The notes below the pieces were generated by a model. The model was not told the origin of the DNA and did no database searches. It worked only from the letters and a program-made list of their open reading frames with translations. A program made the position numbers and the translations under genes. Shown in pieces: positions 17,639 through 26,539 of a DNA stretch of 44,676 nt. Each line of letters starts with the position of its first letter. Within the stretch, counting starts at the first letter, position 1. This DNA comes from Luteitalea sp. (GTDB taxonomy: Bacteria; Acidobacteriota; Vicinamibacteria; Vicinamibacterales; Vicinamibacteraceae): assembly GCA_009377495.1 (NCBI GenBank), contig WHTZ01000052.1, positions 1 through 44,676 of the forward strand. Direction: 5' to 3'.

Positions 17639-19396
17639 TTAGCCACCCGCGAGGGACAGCCGAAACGCGGCCATCTCCTCGCCGTTGCGAACCAGCAGGA
17701 TGTTGCCGACGAGCACCGGGTGGTTCCAGGTCTTGCTGTCCATCGCCGGGAATCGCGCGACCTCCGTGAACTCGTCCGGGGTCGCCGACACGAGCGCCAG
17801 CTCGCCGTCTTCCGACAGCACGAGCAACAAGTCCTGATCGGGTAACAGGACGAGCTGGCCGTGGCCGTACCGTCCGCCCTTCCACTTGCGGGTGCCGTCC
17901 TCCAGGTTGATGCACGCGAGGATGCTGCCATCGAAGCCGAAGGCATGGCCCCCGTGAGCGACGAAGTCGTTGAAGTACGGCTTCAGCCCTCTCGACGTCC
18001 AGCGCTCCTCGGCGGTCCATCCGCCGGCTCCCTGCGAGACCGCAATCCGGCGCATGCCGACGCCTCCGGTGTCGCTGTTGGCGCTGACCAGGACGTCGCC
18101 CTGCGCAATCAGGGCCGGCTGCACGATGGTGGAGGAGCCTGGCCACGGGTGTTCCCAGAGCACCGTGCCGGCGGCTGGCGCGACGCTGATCGCGCCGTCT
18201 CCGCTCAGGAGCAGGATTTGGGCGACTCCGCCGATCGTCAGGAGATGCGGCGAGCTGTAGCTCGCGCCGCGGGCCTGGCCGACCCAGCGCCGATCACCAG
18301 TGGCGCGGTCGTAGGCGACGAGCTGGCCGGCGGCGGCGACGATGACGGTGTCATCGACCACCAGCGGCGAGCTCGCGAAGCCCCAGTAAGGAACCTTCTT
18401 GGCCGTGTCGGACGCCGCGTTGCGGGACCACACGACAGTGCCGGTGTCCGCGTCGAGCACGTTCAGGATTCCGGTTGCACCAAATGTGTAGACGCGACCG
18501 TCGCTCAGGGTTGGTGTCGCGCGCGGACCGGCACCACCGTTCGACTCCCAGAAACGGACCGCGTCGCTGTGTCTCCATACCGGCTCGCCGGTGCTCAGTC
18601 TGTAGCAGGAGACGACCTCGTCGTCACCGCGCTGCTCCTGCGTGTAGACGAGATCGCCGCGGACCGCGAAGGACGACCAGCCCGGTCCGATCGGCTGGCG
18701 CCACACCTCGACCGGCGGCGACGTGGACCAGTCGGTCTCGATGCGCACGCCGCGAACGATGCCGTCACGCTTGGGCCCACGAAAGCCGGGCCAGTCGGCG
18801 TCCGTCTTCGCGCCTGCGGGATCGGCCGAGCGTGCCGGCGGCTCGCCCCGAGCAGAGTCGAGGGGCTCGTCGCCGGCTTGCGCCAGGAGGCGTTCCTCGG
18901 GAGTCGGCGTCCACCGCCAGTGGAGATCCGAATCGGCATCGCCGGTGAAGCCGCCAGTCCGAATGATTGTGAACACTCCGCACGCGAGCAGAATGGAGGC
19001 GACCATCGACGCGCGCCGCAGTCCGCTGGAGAGGCGACGGCTGGCGACCGCCCAAGCAACGAGGGCGAGGCTCAGGGCCGGGATGGCGTAGATCGGGAGC
19101 AGCATCCCCATCATCCCGTTCGCAATAGACTCGTGAACGAGGCGTGATGTCGCGGCCACTGCCACGACCATCAAGACGATCGCGCCCAACCGCTCGAACC
19201 AGGGCGCCCGGCTGAAGAAGAGCCACCAGACGAGGATGATCAGCCCGAAGAAGAGGCCGCCAAGCACCGCGGAGCCCCCCCAATGGGGAACGACGGCAGG
19301 GACAAGCAACCAGACGAGCCACTGCAGCAGAGCGGCGACGACGCCGGGCCATAACCGAAGCGGTTTCCGAGGAACGTTGATCTGATCGATGTTCAT
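17639..19396 (-). CDS. membrane-anchored PQQ-like beta-propeller protein
   Basis: 585 residues. Residues 1-150 hold four or five membrane helices (for example WPGVVAALLQWLVWLLVPAV, then AVLGGLFFGLIILVWWLFF). After a Pro/Ala linker comes WPGFRGPKRDGIV, the standard opening of the outer-membrane-assembly/PQQ-like propeller family in acidobacteria and planctomycetes, followed by repeated blades (LNVLDADTGTVVWSR, LVAYDRATGDRRWVG). No dehydrogenase active-site residues are evident, so it is probably a binding or scaffold protein facing the periplasm. It starts 6 bp after the ADOP permease stop, same strand, so it is very likely the third gene of a PadR-ADOP-propeller operon. Confidence 0.88.
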   Translation of the reverse strand: MNIDQINVPRKPLRLWPGVVAALLQWLVWLLVPAVVPHWGGSAVLGGLFFGLIILVWWLFFSRAPWFERLGAIVLMVVAVAATSRLVHESIANGMMGMLLPIYAIPALSLALVAWAVASRRLSSGLRRASMVASILLACGVFTIIRTGGFTGDADSDLHWRWTPTPEERLLAQAGDEPLDSARGEPPARSADPAGAKTDADWPGFRGPKRDGIVRGVRIETDWSTSPPVEVWRQPIGPGWSSFAVRGDLVYTQEQRGDDEVVSCYRLSTGEPVWRHSDAVRFWESNGGAGPRATPTLSDGRVYTFGATGILNVLDADTGTVVWSRNAASDTAKKVPYWGFASSPLVVDDTVIVAAAGQLVAYDRATGDRRWVGQARGASYSSPHLLTIGGVAQILLLSGDGAISVAPAAGTVLWEHPWPGSSTIVQPALIAQGDVLVSANSDTGGVGMRRIAVSQGAGGWTAEERWTSRGLKPYFNDFVAHGGHAFGFDGSILACINLEDGTRKWKGGRYGHGQLVLLPDQDLLLVLSEDGELALVSATPDEFTEVARFPAMDSKTWNHPVLVGNILLVRNGEEMAAFRLSLAGG

Positions 19397-19402
19397 ATAG
19401 CC

Positions 19403-22030
19403 CTACTCCGACCTGAGCGCTTGTAAGACATCCACCCGCGACGCCCGCGCGGCGGGCATCAGCGAGGCGAGGACGGCGGCGCCGACGAGGACAGCCGCCG
19501 CACCGAGGATGGGCAGCGCGCCCGGCAGGCGCACGGTCCCGAGATAGCTCGACGCCACGGCGGCAAGCGCGTAGCCGCCTGCGGCGCCGGCGGCGATCCC
19601 GATCGTCACGATGAGCGCGCCTTCCGACAGGACGCGCACCAGCAGGCGACGCGGTGTCGAGCCCATGGCTAGGCGCACGCCGAGCTCGCGCGTGCGCGCG
19701 CTGACCGAGAACGCCAGCACACCCGCCACGCCTACCACCGCGATCAAGAGCGCGACGCCGGCGAATCCGGACAACACGAAGGCGTTCAGCTGCTCCGGCG
19801 CGAGCACGGCCGCTCGCACATCCTCGAGCGTCGCGGCGCGCTCCACGGGCTGATCCGCCGAGATCTCGCGGATGACCCGCGTCACCGCCGGCACGAGCGC
19901 GTAGGGGTCGCCCGCCGTGTGCACGAACAGCCGGCCGCCGAAGGGCAGCTGCCGGAGCGGGTGATAGATCGTGAGCGCCCGTCCCGCCGCCGCCACGTTC
20001 TCATCGTCCACGTCCGCCACCACGCCGACGATGCGGCGCGGCGCGGGCTTGCCGAAATAGGGATCGGTCCACCAGAGGCGCCGGTTCACCGCGTCGCCGC
20101 GAGGGAACATCTGCTGCGCAAGGCTCTGGCTTACGATCACGACCAGCTCGCTGCCAGGCCGGTCGTCGTCGGTGAAGTCACGGCCGGCGAGCGTCGGGAC
20201 GCCGAGTGTCGCGAAGAAGCCCGGCGCGACGTTCCGGAGCCGTGCGTGCGGGTTCTCCTCGCCGTCCGCGGGTGTGCGCCCCTCGACGGCAAACTGGAAG
20301 CCCGGGCCGAAGCGGCCGGCGTCTCGCCACGGCACGAAGCTTCCGACGGCGACGCGTGCCACGCCTGGCAACGTCGCGATGCGCCGCATCGCTTCCTGAA
20401 AGAAGTCGATCGATTTCGGACCCGTCGCCTCGATCGGCAGCGGCACGTCGAGCGCCAGCACCTGCCGCATGTTGTAGGCCGTGTCGGTCCGCTGCAGGGC
20501 GACGAGCGCGGCGAGGAGCGTGCCCGCGGCCGCGAGCAGCACGAACGAGAACGCAATCTGCGTCGCCGCGAAGACGCGCAGGCGGCGGTTGGTGCCCGGC
20601 GTGATCCGCGCGCCGCCACGCGCCGGGCCGAATCCGGTCGGCCGGTGTGTCGAGGGCAGCCGCGGCACGTACGCGAGCAGCACGGCCGCGGCGATCGCGA
20701 GGCCGGCGCCGACCCACAGCAGGCTGGCGTCGACCGTGACCTCGAGCGCCCGCACCGAAAAGCGCGCGGCGAAGCGTGCGACCACGGTCACCAACGGGCG
20801 CGCCAGCACCACGCCCAGCACCGCGCCGATGCCGCAGAGCACCAGGCTCTCGGCCAGCAGCGTCCGCCGGAGCGCTCCCCGGCTCGCGCCTAGCGCCGCG
20901 CGCACGGCCAGCTCGCTTTCGCGGCGCACCGAACGCGCCAGAATCAGGTTTGCGACGTTCGAACAGGCGATGACGAAGACGACCCCGGCGGCGGCGAGCA
21001 GAAGGAGCAGGACCGTCCGCGCGGGCGAGGCGATCTGATCGCGGAGCAGCGTGACGCTCACCTGGCTTTGGGCCGCCGCCGCGTATGCCTCGGGATGGTC
21101 GCGCATCATCGCGGTGTGCACCGCCGTCAGCTCGGCGCGCGCCCCCTCCAGCGACGCTCCCGGCGCCAAGCGGCCAAAGAGCTCGGTCATGCGATGCGTG
21201 CGCTCGGTCACCATCGTCGCCCCAAGGTGATGGGGGCTCGTCGCGACGTTGGCGATGATTTCGGTATCAGCCGGATACGGCACGGACGGCTCGAGGACAC
21301 CGACCACCGTCGCGCTGCGCGAGCCGAGGCGGATCGTCTTGCCGATCACCGTCGGATCGCTGTTGAGGGCCGTCGTCCAATACCGGTCGGTCAGGACCGC
21401 CACGGCCGCGGCGTCGGGGCCATCGTCGGCCGCGTTGAGCAGGCGGCCAAGCACGGGGCGAAGGCCCATCACCTCGAAGTACGAGCCACTCACGACACCG
21501 GCCTGCACCACGCGAGGCTTGCCGAAGCCGATCAGCGTGAAGTCGATGGTCGAGAAGTCGCCGAAGGCTGCGATCGTCGAGGCGCGTGGCTTGAAGTCGT
21601 TGATCTCCGGCACCGAGAACGTCGTGTTCGCGGCACCAAGGCCTGGCGCGCTCTGGCGAATGTAAACGAGACGATCCTCGTCGCGATTGACCAGGGGACG
21701 CAGCAGCACGCCGCGGACGACGCTGAAGATTGCAGCATTGGCGCCGATGCCGAGCGCGAGCGTCACCACCACCGTGGCGGCGAGACCCTTGGCATGGAGG
21801 AGGGAGCGCAGGCCGATCCGCATGTCGCACGCGAGGCCCGCGGCCGCGTCGAACCAGCGGCTGTACCAGACGCGCCGCATCGAGTCGCGGACGGCCGGGA
21901 TGTAGCCGAATTCCCGCAGCGCGGCCAGGCGCGCGGCCTCGGGGTCCTCGCCGCGCTCGATCCGTTCCTTCACGCTGATGGCCAGGTGACCACGGATCTC
22001 CTCGTCGAGGTCGCGTTCGTCTGGTCGCAT
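19403..22030 (-). CDS. ADOP-family ABC permease (MacB-like, duplicated), copy 1
   Basis: 875 residues. An N-terminal cytoplasmic prefix (DEEIRGHLAISVKERIERGEDPEAARLAALREFG) precedes two tandem MacB/FtsX units. The first membrane helix is GLAATVVVTLALGIGANAAIFSVV; the core block is IACSNVANLILARSVRRESELAVRAALGASRGALRR; the second unit repeats as LLIAVVGVAGVLAFSVSARTRELGVRLAMGS. This duplicated architecture defines the acidobacterial duplicated orphan permeases, so called because they usually lack an adjacent ATPase. The stop lies 6 bp before the propeller gene and the start 4 bp after the PadR gene, so all three are probably cotranscribed. The exported cargo is unknown. Confidence 0.94.
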   Translation of the reverse strand: MRPDERDLDEEIRGHLAISVKERIERGEDPEAARLAALREFGYIPAVRDSMRRVWYSRWFDAAAGLACDMRIGLRSLLHAKGLAATVVVTLALGIGANAAIFSVVRGVLLRPLVNRDEDRLVYIRQSAPGLGAANTTFSVPEINDFKPRASTIAAFGDFSTIDFTLIGFGKPRVVQAGVVSGSYFEVMGLRPVLGRLLNAADDGPDAAAVAVLTDRYWTTALNSDPTVIGKTIRLGSRSATVVGVLEPSVPYPADTEIIANVATSPHHLGATMVTERTHRMTELFGRLAPGASLEGARAELTAVHTAMMRDHPEAYAAAAQSQVSVTLLRDQIASPARTVLLLLLAAAGVVFVIACSNVANLILARSVRRESELAVRAALGASRGALRRTLLAESLVLCGIGAVLGVVLARPLVTVVARFAARFSVRALEVTVDASLLWVGAGLAIAAAVLLAYVPRLPSTHRPTGFGPARGGARITPGTNRRLRVFAATQIAFSFVLLAAAGTLLAALVALQRTDTAYNMRQVLALDVPLPIEATGPKSIDFFQEAMRRIATLPGVARVAVGSFVPWRDAGRFGPGFQFAVEGRTPADGEENPHARLRNVAPGFFATLGVPTLAGRDFTDDDRPGSELVVIVSQSLAQQMFPRGDAVNRRLWWTDPYFGKPAPRRIVGVVADVDDENVAAAGRALTIYHPLRQLPFGGRLFVHTAGDPYALVPAVTRVIREISADQPVERAATLEDVRAAVLAPEQLNAFVLSGFAGVALLIAVVGVAGVLAFSVSARTRELGVRLAMGSTPRRLLVRVLSEGALIVTIGIAAGAAGGYALAAVASSYLGTVRLPGALPILGAAAVLVGAAVLASLMPAARASRVDVLQALRSE

Positions 22031-22034
22031 GGGG

Positions 22035-22394
22035 TTACTCCTTGCCCGCCGGCGCCGGGTTCATGATGCGGCCGATCGCGTGCACGAGCTGCGACCAGCG
22101 ATCCTGCTCGCGTGACAGCTGCGCCTTCCCGGCGGCGGTCAGCCGGTAGTACTTCGCCCGCTGGTGGGCCTCGCTCACGCCCCACTCGGACTTCAGCCAT
22201 CCGCGCTTTTCGAGGCGATGCAGCGCGGGATAGAGCGAGCCGGTTTCGACCTTCAGCAGATCGTCGGACTGCGTCCGGATGGCCTGGCCAATGCCGTGGC
22301 CGTGCTGCGTGCCCCACTGGAGCGTCCGCAGAATGAGCATGTCGAGGGTGCCCTGGAGGAGCTCCAGGCGCTGATCGTCCGGGTTCTTGGCCAT
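22035..22394 (-). CDS. PadR-family transcriptional regulator paired with ADOP copy 1
   Basis: 119 residues. LLQGTLDMLILRTLQWG is the recognisable start of the acidobacterial PadR subfamily, followed by the winged-helix part ETGSLYPALHRLEKRGWLKSEW and RAKYYRLTAAGKAQL. PadR proteins are usually repressors that sense small hydrophobic ligands. It is the first gene of the PadR-ADOP-propeller operon. There is no ribosome site before the ATG. A perfect 15-bp palindrome ends 3 nt upstream of the start, so autoregulation of a leaderless or nearly leaderless message is likely. Confidence 0.92.
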   Translation of the reverse strand: MAKNPDDQRLELLQGTLDMLILRTLQWGTQHGHGIGQAIRTQSDDLLKVETGSLYPALHRLEKRGWLKSEWGVSEAHQRAKYYRLTAAGKAQLSREQDRWSQLVHAIGRIMNPAPAGKE

Positions 22395-22438
22395 AGTCGT
22401 AGACAGTCTACGGCCTTAGACGTAGGATGACTACGACT
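22395..22438 (-). promoter_or_regulatory. palindromic operator region of PadR copy 1
   Basis: A perfect 15-bp palindrome, CGTAGAC-A-GTCTACG (22398-22412), sits 3 nt upstream of the PadR start. AGTCGTAG (22395-22402) and its complement CTACGACT (22431-22438) form a second, wider inverted repeat around it. The position suits an autoregulatory PadR site. Confidence 0.6.
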
Positions 22439-22514
22439 TGTTCCGGACCGTAGTTGATCGCAGGCCTCCGTCGATAACCTGCTGACTCGTTCTGACGCCG
22501 CTCATACTGGGCTC

Positions 22515-23181
22515 GTGGATATGCTGGGTCAGCGGATGCCCTCGAACGCCGATATGATGATCCTGCCTGAAACCGTGCTCCATGACTTGCGTTATGGCGT
22601 CCGCATCCTGTATCGCAATGTCGGGTTCACCGCTGTCGCGGTCCTTGCCCTGGCGCTCGGTATCGGGGTGAACACCGCGGTCTTCACCGCCTACAAGGCA
22701 ATGGTCGGCCGGCCTCTCGATGCTCGCAATCCTGGCGAGATGGTCAACCTCGCGCTGATCCGCGACTCAGGCGTCACCGATTACAAGTTCAGCTATCCCG
22801 ACTACGAGGCGTATCGCGGTCGGCCTACTCGGGCTTCTGCTCGCCTCGATGGGCATCCATGGTACGGTCAGCTATATCGTCGTTCTCCGTACGCGCGAAG
22901 TCGGCATCCGGATGGCGCTCGGCGCCCAGAAGCGCGATGTCCTCGAACTCATCCTGCGCGAAAGCACACGGCCCGTGCTTACTGGATTGCTTGTCGGAAT
23001 GGTCCTCGCTGTTGGAGCCTCTTACTTACTGCGCGGCGTGCTCTATGGGCTCAATACCGTTGATGGCATCTCCTTCGTCGGCGTCTCCCTCTTGTTCTTG
23101 GCCATCGCACTGCTTGCCGCGTACGCACCAGCCCGCCGAGCCTTGAGCGTCGATCCCAACGTGGCGCTCAGGTACGAGTGA
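22515..23181 (+). pseudogene. internally deleted ADOP permease relic
   Basis: The first part, in one frame from 22515, gives an ADOP start without the usual prefix domain: LHDLRYGVRILYRNVGFTAV and VLALALGIGVNTAVFTAYKA. It runs to about YPDYEAYRG (22815). The sequence then jumps, in another frame, to the last membrane unit: VGLLGLLLASMGIHGTVSYI, REVGIRMALGAQKRDVLELI and the terminal APARRALSVDPNVALRYE ending at 23181. About 600 residues are missing, so a large internal deletion with a frameshift. It is divergent from PadR copy 1. Confidence 0.8.
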
Positions 23182-23231
23182 AGCATGGCGTCCCTCGAAG
23201 GTCACACCGGTGCGGTCAGTGCGACGCTGGA

Positions 23232-23555
23232 CTCTATGGCATCCTCAGCTACCTGGTGCGGCTCCGGGTCCGGGAGATCGGGGTTCGAATCGCGCTTGGT
23301 GCGACGCCCACTGTTCTGCAGAAGTGTTGACCGATGGGGCTCTCCACGCGCTGGCAGGGATCTCGCCCGGGGGCGCTTCCGCTCTGGGCCTCTGGCGAGT
23401 GGTGGCTGCGCATGTTCCTGGACTGGAGCAGCTCGATGCCGCCCGCGTGACTGTCGTCTGCACCGTGGTCCTCATCCTCTCGGTCGGTGCGGCCTGGCTC
23501 CCCGCAAGGCGAGCCGCGCGCACTGATCCGCTCGCTGGAGAGCTTCAGGTGTGCG
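23232..23555 (+). pseudogene. second ADOP permease relic (C-terminal fragments)
   Basis: Right after the first relic, 23232-23330 encodes LYGILSYLVRLRVREIGVRI and ALGATPTVLQ, the conserved loop before the last membrane pair of an ADOP, ending at a stop. In a different frame, about 23430-23555 encodes TVVLILSVGAAWLPARRAAR followed by TDPLAGEL, the C-terminal signature. The two parts need at least one frameshift. It is therefore remains of a separate ADOP copy, not part of the first relic, which has its own C-terminus. Confidence 0.72.
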
Positions 23556-23679
23556 ACCGGAATCCGCGCTGTGCCAGGGGCGGAGGCCTGCGAATCCGAG
23601 GCGCCGGGGCCTGATAGCGGGCCGTCAGCCCCTTCGATCGCGACTTCGTCACCCAATGGACGTCGAGGTCAGAGAACGC

Positions 23680-23707
23680 TCAGGCCGGCCGACGAAGGCC
23701 GACCTGA
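23680..23707 (-). terminator. candidate hairpin terminator after katG
   Basis: TCAGGCCGGC (23680-23689) pairs with GCCGACCTGA (23698-23707) with one mismatch and an 8-nt loop. It lies 10 nt downstream of the katG stop on the minus strand. No T-run follows, so termination efficiency is uncertain. Confidence 0.4.
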
Positions 23708-23716
23708 ACGTCGGGA

Positions 23717-25912
23717 TCAGGCGAGGTCGAAGCGGTCGAGCTCCGTGACCTTGGCCCACGCCTTCACGAAGTCCTGCACAAACGTCTCCTTGGCGTCGTC
23801 GCTCGCGTAGACCTCCGCGAGCGCGCGCAGCTCGGAGTTCGACCCGAACAGGAGGTCGACGCGGGTGCCGGTCCACTTGACCTGGCCAGTCGTGTCGTCG
23901 ATGCCGGAGAAGGCGTGCGAACCCGGGTCGAGCGGATTCCACGTCGTGCCCAGCTCGAGCAGGTTGACGAAGAAGTCGGTCGTCAGCGAGCCGGGGGTGT
24001 CGGTGAAGACGCCGTACGACGACCCGTCGTAATTCGCGCCGAGGACGCGCAGGCCGCCGACGAGGACCGTCATCTCCGGCGCGCTCAGGGTGAGCAGGTT
24101 CGCCTTGTCGATGAGGAGGTACTCGGCGGACATGCGGTTGCCCTTTCCGTAGTAGTTGCGGAACCCGTCGGCGGTCGGCTCGAGCGCAGCGAACGACTCG
24201 ACGTCCGTCTGCTCCTGCGACGCGTCCGTGCGGCCCGAGTGGAACGGGACCTCGACCGAGTAGCCGGCGGCCTTCGCGCCCTGCTCGACGCCCGCGTTAC
24301 CGGCTAGCACGATCAGGTCGGCGAGCGAGACCTTCTTGCCGCCGTGTTGCGCGGCGTTGAAGGACTCCTTGATCCCCTCGAGGGTGGCGAGCACGTCCGC
24401 GAGCTGGGCCGGGTTGTTGACCTCCCAGCTCTTCTGCGGCTCGAGGCGGATGCGGGCGCCGTTGACGCCGCCGCGCTTGTCGCTGCCGCGGAACGAGGAC
24501 GCCGCCGCCCACGCGGTAGACACCAGCTGCGAGACCGTCAGACCCGAGGCGAGGATCTGCGTCTTCAGCGCGGCGGCGTCCGCAGCGTCGATGAGCGCGT
24601 GGTCGACCGCCGGCACCGGGTCCTGCCAGATCAGGATCTCGCTCGGGACCTCAGGGCCGAGGTAGCGGACGATCGGGCCCATGTCGCGGTGGGTCAGCTT
24701 GAACCACGCGCGGGCGAAGGCGTCCGCGAACGCGTCCGGGTTCTCGTAGAAGTGCCGCGAGATCTTCTCGTAGACCGGGTCGACACGCAGCGCGAGGTCC
24801 GTTGTCAGCATCGTCGGGACGATCTTCTTCGACGGGTCGTGGGCGTGCGGGACCGTGCCTTCACCGGCACCGTCCTTCGGCTTCCACTGGTGCGCACCGG
24901 CCGGGCTCTTGGTCAGCTCCCACTCGTAGCCGAACAGGCTCGCGAAGAAGGCGTTGCTCCACTTGGTCGGCGTGGGGCTCCACGTGACCTCGAGACCGCT
25001 GCCGATCGAGTCGGCACCCTTGCCGGTGCCGTAGCTGTTCTTCCAGCCGAGGCCCTGCGCCTCGAGAGGGGCGGCCTCGGGGTCCGGGCCGAGGTGGCTG
25101 TCGGGAGCCGCGCCGTGGGTCTTGCCGAAGGTGTGGCCACCGGCGACGAGCGCGACGGTCTCCTCGTCGTTCATCGCCATGCGGCGGAACGTCTCGCGGA
25201 TGTCGCGGGCAGCGAGGAGCGGGTCCGGGTTGCCGTTCGGGCCCTCTGGGTTCACGTAGATGAGGCCCATCTGGACCGCGGCGAGCGGCTTCTCGAGCTC
25301 GCGGTCGCCGGAGTAGCGCTCGTCGGCGAGCCACGTGGTCTCGGGGCCCCAGTACACGTCCTCGTCGGGCTCCCACACGTCCACGCGGCCGCCCGCGAAG
25401 CCGAAAGTCTTGAGCCCCATCGACTCCAGGGCGACGTTGCCGGCGAGGATCATGAGGTCGGCCCACGAGATCTTCTTGCCGTAATTCTTCTTGACCGGCC
25501 ACAGCAGGCGGCGCGCCTTGTCGAGGTTGACGTTGTCCGGCCAGCTGTTGAGGGGCGCGAAGCGCTGCTGACCCGCGCCGCCGCCGCCTCGGCCGTCGCT
25601 GATGCGGTACGTGCCCGCGCTGTGCCACGCCATCCGGATGATGAACGGACCGTAGTGGCCGAAATCAGCGGGGCACCAGTCCTGCGAGGTCGTGAGCACC
25701 GCCTCGATGTCCTTCTTCACAGCGGCGAGGTCGAGGCTGTTGAACTCCGCGGCGTAATCGAAGTCCTCGCCCATGGGGTTCGCCACGGCGGGGTTCTTCG
25801 CCAGGATCTTCACGTTGAGCTGGTTCGGCCACCACATGCGGTTGGCCGAGCCGCCGGTCGGGTGCGGGCCTTTGCCGTGCGGGACCGGGCAGACGGTTGC
25901 GACGTCAGACAT
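23717..25912 (-). CDS. katG: catalase-peroxidase
   Basis: 731 residues from ATG at 25912, preceded by GGAAGGA 5 nt upstream. Bifunctional haem enzyme that removes hydrogen peroxide. The distal triad Arg93-Trp96-His97 (RMAWHSAGTYR), the proximal His260 (AGGHTFGKTHG), and the Met-Tyr-Trp crosslink residues Tyr219 and Met245 with Trp96 are present. Position 80, in SQDWCPADFGHYG, is Cys where homologues have a second Trp (Mycobacterium tuberculosis Trp91). It forms an operon with the Fur-type repressor gene 25 bp upstream, the arrangement typical of actinobacteria. An extended upstream reading frame is only read-through of the spacer and furA tail. Confidence 0.95.
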   Translation of the reverse strand: MSDVATVCPVPHGKGPHPTGGSANRMWWPNQLNVKILAKNPAVANPMGEDFDYAAEFNSLDLAAVKKDIEAVLTTSQDWCPADFGHYGPFIIRMAWHSAGTYRISDGRGGGGAGQQRFAPLNSWPDNVNLDKARRLLWPVKKNYGKKISWADLMILAGNVALESMGLKTFGFAGGRVDVWEPDEDVYWGPETTWLADERYSGDRELEKPLAAVQMGLIYVNPEGPNGNPDPLLAARDIRETFRRMAMNDEETVALVAGGHTFGKTHGAAPDSHLGPDPEAAPLEAQGLGWKNSYGTGKGADSIGSGLEVTWSPTPTKWSNAFFASLFGYEWELTKSPAGAHQWKPKDGAGEGTVPHAHDPSKKIVPTMLTTDLALRVDPVYEKISRHFYENPDAFADAFARAWFKLTHRDMGPIVRYLGPEVPSEILIWQDPVPAVDHALIDAADAAALKTQILASGLTVSQLVSTAWAAASSFRGSDKRGGVNGARIRLEPQKSWEVNNPAQLADVLATLEGIKESFNAAQHGGKKVSLADLIVLAGNAGVEQGAKAAGYSVEVPFHSGRTDASQEQTDVESFAALEPTADGFRNYYGKGNRMSAEYLLIDKANLLTLSAPEMTVLVGGLRVLGANYDGSSYGVFTDTPGSLTTDFFVNLLELGTTWNPLDPGSHAFSGIDDTTGQVKWTGTRVDLLFGSNSELRALAEVYASDDAKETFVQDFVKAWAKVTELDRFDLA

Positions 25913-25937
25913 GGGTATCCTTCCGGGTTTCGATGGG

Positions 25938-26366
25938 TCATGATGACCTTCTTGTTGCGGAGCAGCCGGGGCACAGGCCCCAGTAGATGACCTCGGCCTC
26001 GTCGATCTCGTAGCCCATGTCGTCGACCGCCGTGAGACAGGGGGCGGCGCCGACCGCGCAGTCGACATCCACCAGACGGCCGCAGACTCGACAGATCAGA
26101 TGGTGGTGGTTGTCGCCGACCCGGTCCTCGAAGCGAGCCGGTGACCCGGCGGGCTGAATGCGCCGGAGGAGACCTTCGGCGACCAAGACGCCGAGGGCGT
26201 CGTACACCGACTGGAGCGAGATGGCACCGATCTCGGCCCTGACGACCTCGGCCACGCCGTCGGCCGTGATGTGGGGCTGACCCGCGACCGCCCGCACGAC
26301 AGCCAATCGCTGGGCAGTAACCTGAATACCACGTTGCCGAAGGAGGTCAGCCGGGTCAGTGGCCAC
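25938..26366 (-). CDS. furA: Fur-family peroxide/redox repressor (FurA type)
   Basis: 142 residues from GTG at 26366. I chose this start because a near-ideal promoter (TTGAGT, 17 nt, TACTAT) ends 6 nt before it, leaving a leaderless message, and the product then begins MATDPADLLRQRGIQVTAQR as in actinobacterial FurA. The longer frame to ATG at 26417 runs through the promoter and would start outside it. The wing helix QSVYDALGVLVAEGLLRRI, the metal-site cluster DNHHHLICRVCGRLVDVDC and the C-terminal CPGC support the Fur family. It probably represses its own operon with katG until peroxide oxidises it. Confidence 0.88.
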   Translation of the reverse strand: MATDPADLLRQRGIQVTAQRLAVVRAVAGQPHITADGVAEVVRAEIGAISLQSVYDALGVLVAEGLLRRIQPAGSPARFEDRVGDNHHHLICRVCGRLVDVDCAVGAAPCLTAVDDMGYEIDEAEVIYWGLCPGCSATRRSS

Positions 26367-26372
26367 GCCGAC

Positions 26373-26401
26373 ATAGTAGATCAAATTATTGATTGACTCA
26401 A
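26373..26401 (-). promoter_or_regulatory. furA-katG promoter with AT-rich operator
   Basis: On the minus strand: -35 TTGAGT (26396-26401), 17-nt spacer, -10 TACTAT (26373-26378), then 6 nt to the GTG start. The spacer is AT-rich and contains TCAA-ATTA-TTGA (26381-26392 on the plus strand), a good Fur-box-like inverted repeat overlapping the promoter. Confidence 0.7.
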
Positions 26402-26539
26402 AGATTTGACCGTTCATGGATATCTGCCGTCTGACCGCGGATGTGCCGCACGTGCGGCTCCTTGACGCTTGGGAGTCCTACCGCCTCAATCAGCTCCGCA
26501 ATCCGCCTGGATTCGGTGCCCCGAATTGCTCGGTTGACC

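Noticed and set aside
24344..25990. Open frame of about 548 codons on the plus strand opposite katG
   Set aside because: Low-complexity Arg/Val/Glu composition, antisense to a clear enzyme gene; typical of GC-rich DNA.
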